Shown: in pieces, positions 57,822 to 64,000 of the stretch
Layout: each line of letters begins with the position of its first letter
Position numbering within the stretch: the stretch's first letter is position 1
Assembly (NCBI RefSeq): GCF_000312485.1
Contig: NZ_HE997643.1
Span: 1,106,806-1,170,805, forward strand
Length of the DNA: 64,000 nucleotides
Direction of reading: 5' to 3'
Source: Yersinia massiliensis CCUG 53443
GTDB lineage: Bacteria > Pseudomonadota > Gammaproteobacteria > Enterobacterales > Enterobacteriaceae
Program-made: the position numbers and the translations under genes
The notes under the pieces: model-generated
What the model saw: only the letters and a program-made list of their open reading frames with translations
Databases searched by the model: none
Told to the model about the DNA's origin: nothing

Positions 57822-58442
57822 TTAGCGGAAGGGAGTAGCGTCCCCTGCGCCTTCACGGATAACTTCTGGGGATGAATCAGTCAGGTCAATCACGGTGGTA
57901 GGTTGTTGACCTAATGACCCCCCATGAATGATTAAATCTACCTGTTTGCCCAAATTGTCTTTGATTTCATCCGGATCAGACTCTGCAAAATCATTACCTG
58001 GCAACATCAATGTTGTCGACATTAATGGCTCACCCAACACATCCAGCAAAGCCAGTGCTATTGGGTTGGATGGTACACGTAACCCAATGGTTTTACGTTT
58101 ATCATTCATCAAGCGCCGAGGCACTTCTTTGGTTGCCTTTAAAATAAAGGTGTAGTTGCCTGGGGTGTTATTTTTGATCAAACGAAATGCGGAGTTATCG
58201 ACATACGCATAGGTGGATAACTCGGAAAGATCGCGGCACATCAATGTGAAATTATGATTACCATCTAACTGACGAATACGACATATGCGTTCCATTGCCG
58301 TTTTATCTTCTAACCGGCAGCCAAGGGCATAACCAGAATCTGTCGGGTAAACGACCACGCCGCCTTTACGCAAGACATCAACACTTTGGTTGATCAACCG
58401 TGGTTGCGGGTTTTCTGGGTGAATATAAAAAAACTGACTCAT
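57822..58442 (-). CDS. yciO: YciO, Sua5/YrdC-family protein
   Basis: A 206-residue protein with the Sua5-YciO-YrdC dsRNA-binding/nucleotide-transfer fold: GGVVVYPTDSGYALGC, RIRQLDGNHNFTLMCRDLSE, PGNYTFILKATKEVP, TIGLRVPSNPIALALL. It is related to the threonylcarbamoyl-AMP synthase but in the YciO branch. Its start overlaps the rnm stop (ATGA). Confidence 0.94.
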   Translation of the reverse strand: MSQFFYIHPENPQPRLINQSVDVLRKGGVVVYPTDSGYALGCRLEDKTAMERICRIRQLDGNHNFTLMCRDLSELSTYAYVDNSAFRLIKNNTPGNYTFILKATKEVPRRLMNDKRKTIGLRVPSNPIALALLDVLGEPLMSTTLMLPGNDFAESDPDEIKDNLGKQVDLIIHGGSLGQQPTTVIDLTDSSPEVIREGAGDATPFR

Positions 58443-59398
58443 GACTCTACCTCATCATTCAACGTACGATCGGTATTGGCTGGCTCTGTAGGCCAATCAC
58501 GCCACACCGGTTCCACCCCTGCGGGCAGCCACAATTTGCGGCCCAACTCAATCCAAGAGCAAGGTTGATGGAAATCAGACCCTTGGGATGCAAGTAAATT
58601 ATAGTCGCGTGCATACTGCGCGAGCTGCGCTCTTTCATGAGGCGCTTGCTGGCATTGGGCAACTTCCATCGCGTGACCACCCTGTGCTGAAAAATGCGCT
58701 AACAAACGTTTCAACCATTTTGCCGTTAAGTCATAACGACCTGGGTGCGCCAACACAGCTTGACCACCAGATTGCGTAATAGCATCAATAGCTTGTTCTA
58801 TTGTACACCATTGTGCAGGGACATAACCGGTCTTGCCTTTGGCCAAATACTTTTTAAAAACCTGCCCGACATTGCTCGCCAGTCCCAATTCCACCAAATA
58901 ACGAGCAAAATGCCCACGGGTAACCTGCCCCCCCTGCGCCAATCGATTAGCACCTTCCCAAGCATCAGGAATACGCGATTTTGCTAAGCGAGCACTGATC
59001 TCCTGCGCACGTACATAGCGGTGATCAGACTGTTCGCGCAATAACTTGCACATGCTAGGGTGATGCTCATCAATGCCCAGTCCCACAATATGGATCTCGT
59101 GGTTTTCCCACAGAGTGGAAATTTCTACGCCAGAGATAAGCCGTAATACTAATTTTTCCTGCTCTATGGTGGCGGCGGCTTCTGCCAACCCCGCAGTGGT
59201 GTCATGATCGGTGATCGCCAAGACACCAACACGCATCTGCGCCGCTCTTAACACCAGTGCCGCAGGCGTGAGTGAGCCGTCTGACGCAGTAGTATGGCTG
59301 TGCAGATCATAGAGTGTGAAAGCCGTTGATACCGTATCAGGCAAGGTGGCGTTATCTGTTAATGCAGGTTTATTTATCAAAAGGGTCTTATTAACCAA
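58439..59398 (-). CDS. rnm: RNase AM / PHP-domain phosphoesterase (YciV)
   Basis: A 319-residue PHP-domain enzyme that hydrolyses 3',5'-nucleotide bisphosphates and trims 5' ends of RNAs. Metal ligands are in LYDLHSHTTASDG, AITDHDTTAGL, ISGVEISTLWENHEIHIVG and SQGSDFHQP. The N-terminus before LYDLHSH is about 20 residues longer than in E. coli; no ATG exists in frame there, so TTG 59398 or an internal TTG is used. Divergent from the trp operon. Confidence 0.92.
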   Translation of the reverse strand: MVNKTLLINKPALTDNATLPDTVSTAFTLYDLHSHTTASDGSLTPAALVLRAAQMRVGVLAITDHDTTAGLAEAAATIEQEKLVLRLISGVEISTLWENHEIHIVGLGIDEHHPSMCKLLREQSDHRYVRAQEISARLAKSRIPDAWEGANRLAQGGQVTRGHFARYLVELGLASNVGQVFKKYLAKGKTGYVPAQWCTIEQAIDAITQSGGQAVLAHPGRYDLTAKWLKRLLAHFSAQGGHAMEVAQCQQAPHERAQLAQYARDYNLLASQGSDFHQPCSWIELGRKLWLPAGVEPVWRDWPTEPANTDRTLNDEVES

Positions 59399-59536
59399 AA
59401 CAAAAATCCGGAGAAAGCGTGGCTGCCTATCATACTCGCTAATAAGCCTGTTTGGTTAATCAATCTTGAGTTGTCATGCTGCTCAACTTGGATAAGCACC
59501 CTACGCAAAGTATGTTAAAAAACAATCATTGAGGTG

Positions 59537-59573
59537 TTGACATTCCCCCCTCGAACTAGTTTACTAGTACGCA
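59537..59573 (+). promoter_or_regulatory. trp promoter with TrpR operator
   Basis: -35 TTGACA (59537-59542), a 17-nt spacer, and -10 TTTACT (59560-59565). The operator CGAACTAGTTTACTAGTACG lies over the -10 and differs from the E. coli trp operator centre by one base (TTTACT for TTAACT). TrpR with tryptophan would exclude polymerase. Confidence 0.92.
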
Positions 59574-59652
59574 AGTTCGCAAGGCATGAACGTGATGTCA
59601 CGAATATTGGGTAGCACACCCACCCCTTGAAAAAGCAATGATAGGACTGATG

Positions 59653-59715
59653 ATGAAAACGACCCTGATTTCTTTACTGCGTTGGTGGCACATATCCCTC
59701 TCACGGGCGGTGTAA
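59653..59715 (+). CDS. trpL: trp operon leader peptide
   Basis: A 20-residue peptide MKTTLISLLRWWHISLSRAV. The adjacent Trp codons at positions 11-12 let ribosome stalling report charged tRNA-Trp. AGGA is 6 nt before ATG 59653; an in-frame ATG one codon earlier is also possible. It is longer than the 14-residue E. coli leader. Confidence 0.93.
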   Translation: MKTTLISLLRWWHISLSRAV

Positions 59716-59754
59716 TCACGCATACCAGTCATCAGACAGTGCAGATTGCTTCAG

Positions 59755-59777
59755 CCCGCTAATAGCGGGTTTTTTTA
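59755..59777 (+). terminator. trp attenuator terminator
   Basis: AGCCCGCT-AAT-AGCGGGT stem (CCCGCT 59755-59760 with AGCGGG 59764-59769) followed by eight T residues, 40 nt after the leader stop. It is the terminator arm of transcription attenuation. Confidence 0.92.
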
Positions 59778-59831
59778 TGGATAAATATTGGCATAGCCGC
59801 TTTTTCAGAATCACTTTTTCGAGATAAATAA

Positions 59832-61397
59832 ATGATGCAGACTTCGCGCCCTACCTTACAGTTATTAACGACCACGGCGTGTTACCGCGATGACCCTACC
59901 GCGTTATTCCACCAATTGTGTGGCGCTCGTCCAGCAACTTTGCTGCTTGAATCCGCTGAGGTCACGAGCAAACAAAATCTGAAAAGCCTGCTCATTATTG
60001 ACAGCGCACTGCGAATTACTGCTTTGGCGCAAACAGTCACTATTGAAGCGCTGACACGCAATGGCGCATCGCTATTGCCTCTGTTGGATGCTGCACTGCC
60101 ACCGCAAGTTGAGATTCAGGTGCGCCCGAATGGCCGTGAACTCACTTTCCCCGTCGTGAATGAAGTTCAGGACGAAGACTCACGTTTACAGTCATTATCT
60201 GTATTTGATGCCTTGCGCCTGTTGTTGCAGTTGGTAAATACGCCTGCGACAGAGAGAGAAGCGATGTTTATCGGTGGTTTATTCGCTTACGATTTGGTCG
60301 CTGGATTTGAAAATTTACCCCCGTTACGCCATGACCAGCGTTGCCCTGATTTCTGTTTCTATCTTGCAGAAACGTTACTCGTTTTGGACCATCAACATCG
60401 CTCAACACAGTTACAGTCAAGCCTGTTCACGCCAGATACCAGCGAACACCAGCGTTTAAGCGCCCGATTAGAACAACTTAGCCACCAGCTACAGCAGGCT
60501 GCCCAACCGATCCCCGCTACATCAGTGCCGGAAATGAAGTTACAGTGTAACCAGTCAGATGAAGAATATGGTGCGGTAGTCAGTGAATTGCAGCAAGCCA
60601 TTCGCGAAGGTGAGATTTTCCAAGTGGTTCCTTCTCGCCGCTTCTCTCTGCCTTGTCCATCACCACTGGCCGCTTACCAAACCCTGAAAGATCATAATCC
60701 CAGCCCGTATATGTTCTTTATGCAAGACAATGAATTCTCTTTATTTGGCGCGTCACCTGAAAGCGCACTGAAGTACGATGCAACTAATCGCCAGATTGAG
60801 ATTTACCCTATTGCCGGAACTCGCCCACGTGGACGTCGTGCCAACGGTGAACTAGACCGCGATTTAGATAGCCGCATTGAGCTGGAAATGCGCACTGACC
60901 ATAAAGAACTGGCCGAACATTTGATGTTAGTGGATTTGGCCCGCAACGACTTGGCCCGCATTTGTGAACCGGGTAGCCGCTATGTGGCCGATTTGACCAA
61001 AGTTGACCGCTACTCCTTTGTGATGCATTTGGTATCTCGCGTTGTCGGCACACTACGTCATGACTTAGATGTGCTGCATGCCTATCAGGCTTGCATGAAT
61101 ATGGGCACCTTGAGCGGTGCGCCAAAAGTCCGTGCGATGCAATTGATTGCTGAACGTGAAGGTTCCCGTCGTGGCAGTTACGGTGGCGCGGTAGGCTATT
61201 TTACCGCACAGGGTGATTTGGATACCTGCATTGTGATTCGCTCTGCTTATGTTGAAGACGGTATCGCCACGGTTCAAGCCGGTGCAGGCGTGGTTCTTGA
61301 CTCAATACCGCAGGCAGAGGCCGACGAAACTCGCAACAAAGCACGTGCCGTGTTACGGGCGATTGCGACAGCACACCATGCCAAGGAGATTTTCTAA
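59832..61397 (+). CDS. trpE: Anthranilate synthase component I
   Basis: Converts chorismate to anthranilate with TrpG-supplied ammonia. The 521-residue protein carries the tryptophan feedback site [11 protein letters not shown] near the N-terminus, and chorismate-site motifs [38 protein letters not shown] and [14 protein letters not shown] 59832 or the following ATG 59835 may start. The stop overlaps trpG by one base (TAATG), so the two subunits are translationally coupled. Confidence 0.97.
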   Translation: MMQTSRPTLQLLTTTACYRDDPTALFHQLCGARPATLLLESAEVTSKQNLKSLLIIDSALRITALAQTVTIEALTRNGASLLPLLDAALPPQVEIQVRPNGRELTFPVVNEVQDEDSRLQSLSVFDALRLLLQLVNTPATEREAMFIGGLFAYDLVAGFENLPPLRHDQRCPDFCFYLAETLLVLDHQHRSTQLQSSLFTPDTSEHQRLSARLEQLSHQLQQAAQPIPATSVPEMKLQCNQSDEEYGAVVSELQQAIREGEIFQVVPSRRFSLPCPSPLAAYQTLKDHNPSPYMFFMQDNEFSLFGASPESALKYDATNRQIEIYPIAGTRPRGRRANGELDRDLDSRIELEMRTDHKELAEHLMLVDLARNDLARICEPGSRYVADLTKVDRYSFVMHLVSRVVGTLRHDLDVLHAYQACMNMGTLSGAPKVRAMQLIAEREGSRRGSYGGAVGYFTAQGDLDTCIVIRSAYVEDGIATVQAGAGVVLDSIPQAEADETRNKARAVLRAIATAHHAKEIF

Positions 61398-61993
61398 TGG
61401 CCGATATCTTACTGATCGATAATATCGATTCATTTACTTACAACTTGGTGGATCAACTGCGTGCTAGCGGCCATCGCGTCGTGATTTATCGCAACCAAAT
61501 TGCGGCTAAAACCATTATTGAGCGCTTACAACAAATGGAACAGCCCGTGCTGATGCTGTCACCTGGCCCAGGGACGCCTGCTCAGGCCGGTTGCATGCCT
61601 GAATTATTGCAGCGCCTGCGCGGACAATTACCGATTATCGGCATTTGTCTTGGTCATCAAGCCATTGTTGAAGCCTATGGTGGCCATGTCGGTCATGCTG
61701 GCGAGATATTACATGGCAAAGCCTCCGCCATTGAACACGACGGACAAGGTATGTTTGCGGGTATGCCAAACCCATTACCGGTGGCGCGCTATCACTCCTT
61801 AGTCGGCAGCAATATCCCAGCAGAATTAACCGTTAACGCCCGCTTTGGTGAAATGGTCATGGCGGTTCGCCATGATGCTCACCGTGTTTGTGGCTATCAA
61901 TTCCATCCAGAATCGATTTTAACCACTCAGGGTGCTCGTTTACTCGAGCAGACATTGGCTTGGGCCTTATCCCCTTTAGGCCTTAAATCGTAG
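61397..61993 (+). CDS. trpG: Anthranilate synthase component II (glutamine amidotransferase)
   Basis: A 198-residue class I amidotransferase that supplies ammonia to TrpE. The catalytic triad is Cys in [18 protein letters not shown] and His/Glu in [10 protein letters not shown]. Unlike E. coli, where it is fused to TrpD, it ends here as a free protein with a TAG 38 bp before trpD. Coupled to trpE. Confidence 0.96.
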   Translation: MADILLIDNIDSFTYNLVDQLRASGHRVVIYRNQIAAKTIIERLQQMEQPVLMLSPGPGTPAQAGCMPELLQRLRGQLPIIGICLGHQAIVEAYGGHVGHAGEILHGKASAIEHDGQGMFAGMPNPLPVARYHSLVGSNIPAELTVNARFGEMVMAVRHDAHRVCGYQFHPESILTTQGARLLEQTLAWALSPLGLKS

Positions 61994-62031
61994 TGACGTT
62001 CTTGGTGAATAGAATATTGAAGGAATTTATG

Positions 62032-63030
62032 ATGCAAACATTATTAGAAAAATTATTCCGCGCTGAGTCACTGAGCCAAGAAGAAAGCCAACTGTTGTTC
62101 GCCGCCATCGTGCGCGGTGAGTTAGAAGCGAGCCAATTAGCCGCCGCATTGATCAGCATGAAAGTTCGCCGCGAAACACCGGCTGAGATAGCGGGTGCAG
62201 CACAAGCCCTGTTGGCCGATGCGCAGCCGTTCCCACGTCCTGACTATTTATTCGCTGATATTGTCGGCACCGGTGGCGATGGCACCAACAGCATTAATAT
62301 CTCCACTGCCAGCGCATTTGTCGCCGCCAGTTGTGGGGTCAAAGTGGCTAAACACGGCAATCGCAGTGTTTCCAGCCGTTCGGGTTCATCAGACCTGCTG
62401 GCCGCTTTTGGTATTCGCCTGGATATGAGTGCTGAAGAATCACGTTTAGCATTGGATGAATTGGGTGTGTGTTTCCTGTTTGCACCGCAGTATCACACTG
62501 GCTTCCGTCATGCGATGCCGGTGCGCCAACAGTTAAAAACCCGCACGCTGTTTAACGTATTAGGGCCACTCATTAACCCCGCCCGCCCCCCATTGGCGCT
62601 GATCGGTGTTTATAGTCCTGAATTAGTTTTGCCCATCGCACAGACACTAAAAGTTCTGGGTTACCAGCGTGCAGCCGTGGTTCATGGCGGCGGTATGGAT
62701 GAGGTGGCCATTCATGCACCGACACAAGTCGCCGAGCTGAATAACGGCAGTATCGAAAACTATGAATTAGCGCCAGAAGACTTTGGTCTGAACCGTTACT
62801 CGCTGGGTTCGCTACAAGGTGGCGCACCGGAAGAAAACCGTGACATTTTAGCACGCTTGTTACAAGGTAAAGGTGAACCGGCGCATGCCGCAGCCGTTGC
62901 TGCTAACGTGGCGTTATTGCTGAAATTGCACGGCCAAGAAAATTTGCGTCATAACGCGCAACAAGCATTAGAAATGATTCATAGCGGTCAAGCTTTTGAT
63001 CGTGTTACCGCTCTGGCAGCAAGAGGATAG
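62032..63030 (+). CDS. trpD: Anthranilate phosphoribosyltransferase
   Basis: Transfers phosphoribosyl to anthranilate. The 332-residue protein has the phosphoribosyl-site [17 protein letters not shown] and [17 protein letters not shown], and [16 protein letters not shown] 62032 has AAGGA 7 nt upstream (ATG 62029 is the alternative); the longer frame from 61993 is rejected. Stand-alone, not fused to trpG. Confidence 0.96.
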   Translation: MQTLLEKLFRAESLSQEESQLLFAAIVRGELEASQLAAALISMKVRRETPAEIAGAAQALLADAQPFPRPDYLFADIVGTGGDGTNSINISTASAFVAASCGVKVAKHGNRSVSSRSGSSDLLAAFGIRLDMSAEESRLALDELGVCFLFAPQYHTGFRHAMPVRQQLKTRTLFNVLGPLINPARPPLALIGVYSPELVLPIAQTLKVLGYQRAAVVHGGGMDEVAIHAPTQVAELNNGSIENYELAPEDFGLNRYSLGSLQGGAPEENRDILARLLQGKGEPAHAAAVAANVALLLKLHGQENLRHNAQQALEMIHSGQAFDRVTALAARG

Positions 63031-63033
63031 ATC

Positions 63034-64000
63034 ATGCAGGAAACCGTACTTCACAAAATAGTGCGCGATAAGGAAATCTGGGTTGCCGCGCGGAAATTAC
63101 AACAACCATTGGCCGGTTTTCAAAACGACATTACCCTGAGTCAACGCGATTTTTATCAAGCGCTACAAGGTGATAAAACAGTTTTCATTCTGGAATGCAA
63201 GAAAGCATCCCCTTCTAAGGGCGTCATTCGCGATAACTTTAATCCTGCTGAGATTGCTGCGGTTTATAAGAATTATGCTTCGGCAATTTCAGTATTAACC
63301 GACGAAAAATATTTCCAGGGCAGCTTTGATTTCTTGCCCCAAGTCAGTGCCGTCGTCACTCAGCCTGTTTTGTGTAAAGACTTTATTATCGATGCTTACC
63401 AGATTCAGTTAGCGCGTTTTTATCAGGCCGACGCTATTTTGCTGATGCTTTCTGTGCTTGATGACGAAAGCTATCTACAGCTTGCAGCCGTGGCCCACAG
63501 CCTCAATATGGGCGTGTTAACTGAAGCCAGTAACGCCGAAGAACTGGATCGCGCCATTGCCTTAGGTGCGAAAGTCGTCGGGATCAATAATCGTGATTTA
63601 CGTGATTTGTCTATCGACTTAAATCGTACCCGCGAACTGGCTCCCCGCCTCCCTGCTGGCGTGACCGTTATCAGCGAGTCGGGCATTAATCATTACCGCC
63701 AAGTCCGCGAATTAGGCCATATCGCTAACGGTTTTCTGATTGGCAGCGCGTTGATGTCTGAACCTGACCTCAATGCCGCCGTGCGTCGTGTTTTGTTAGG
63801 TGAAAATAAGGTCTGTGGCCTGACCCGAGCGCAAGACGCTGCTACTGCCTATCACGCTGGTGCGGTGTATGGTGGGTTGATTTTTGTTGATAGCTCGCCT
63901 CGTCATGTCGATATCGCCCAAGCCCGTGCGGTGATCAGTGGCGCGCCACTGAAGTACGTTGGGGTCTTCCGAGATGCCCAACCGGAAACAATTCAAAATA
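63034..64000 (+). CDS. trpC: Indole-3-glycerol-phosphate synthase / phosphoribosylanthranilate isomerase (3' end missing)
   Basis: Bifunctional TrpCF, open through the window end (322 complete codons). ATG 63034 has AGAGGA upstream, 3 bp after the trpD stop. The TrpC half shows ILECKKASPSKGVIRDNF, VLCKDFIIDAYQI, NNRDLRDLSIDL and VISESGINHY; the TrpF half starts KVCGLTRAQDA with FVDSSPRHV. It catalyses the two steps from phosphoribosylanthranilate to indoleglycerol phosphate. Confidence 0.97.
   Translation, partial: MQETVLHKIVRDKEIWVAARKLQQPLAGFQNDITLSQRDFYQALQGDKTVFILECKKASPSKGVIRDNFNPAEIAAVYKNYASAISVLTDEKYFQGSFDFLPQVSAVVTQPVLCKDFIIDAYQIQLARFYQADAILLMLSVLDDESYLQLAAVAHSLNMGVLTEASNAEELDRAIALGAKVVGINNRDLRDLSIDLNRTRELAPRLPAGVTVISESGINHYRQVRELGHIANGFLIGSALMSEPDLNAAVRRVLLGENKVCGLTRAQDAATAYHAGAVYGGLIFVDSSPRHVDIAQARAVISGAPLKYVGVFRDAQPETIQN

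Larger units (their letters stand above)
59399..59831 (+). promoter_or_regulatory. trp operon control region
   Basis: Contains the TrpR-controlled promoter, the leader peptide and the attenuator, each listed separately. The stretch before 59537 should also hold the rnm promoter. Confidence 0.85.

Overview
The window reads as a chromosomal segment of a Yersinia species (Enterobacterales). Gene content and local order match the enterobacterial nth, trp-topA-cysB-acnA-ribA and pyrF-osmB neighbourhoods. Yersinia-like traits are separate trpG and trpD genes, a very large AIDA-type autotransporter and a characteristic dispersed intergenic repeat. This is judged from recognised protein families; no database search was possible.

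Layout. 1-6016: end of the rsx (rnf) electron-transport operon and nth, with an opposing AraC/GyrI-type regulator inserted between rsxC and rsxD. 6151-16107: ydeP-type molybdopterin oxidoreductase, RNase II, a CstA/BtsT transporter with its small partner, fructose-6-phosphate aldolase, a YciT-type DeoR regulator, a DUF2164 protein and a solitary araD. 16589-25524: osmB, yciH-pyrF, a BhsA-like periplasmic protein and a ribbon-helix-helix protein, lapA-lapB, pgpB, ribA and acnA. 25687-26583: an unrecognised AT-rich gene. 26730-38737: an AT-rich integrated element of about 12 kb lying in the 3' end of cysB. 38691-49464: cysB, topA, yciN, sohB, yciK-btuR, rluB, a release-factor-like (baeRF) protein and an orphan LuxR-type response regulator. 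49567-56640: a 2,357-residue autotransporter. 57822-64000: yciO-rnm and the attenuated trp operon, cut off inside trpCF.

The element is the most unusual part. It is bounded by two 47-bp direct copies of the cysB 3' end and carries a tyrosine integrase beside the left copy. It has a LexA-controlled 81-residue gene, and a leftward set with a lambda gpE-like major capsid protein, a gpD-like decoration protein and a tape-measure-like protein, each with its own terminators and an A/T-rich leader. There are several small unknown genes, a nearly 2-kb non-coding region full of hairpins with a perfect 32-bp palindrome, a second minimal tyrosine recombinase, and an HNH-like protein next to the right attachment site. 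I see no terminase, portal, tail tube, lysis or replication gene. The most economical reading is a phage satellite, or a strongly reduced prophage that keeps head genes, induced by DNA damage and dependent on a helper phage. That function is inferred.

Elsewhere the genes are ordinary housekeeping or envelope functions: redox and SoxR reset (Rsx), base-excision repair (Nth), RNA decay (RNase II, Rnm), LPS homeostasis (LapAB), phospholipid turnover (PgpB), riboflavin, pyrimidine, tryptophan and cobalamin metabolism, sulfur regulation (CysB) and supercoiling (TopA).
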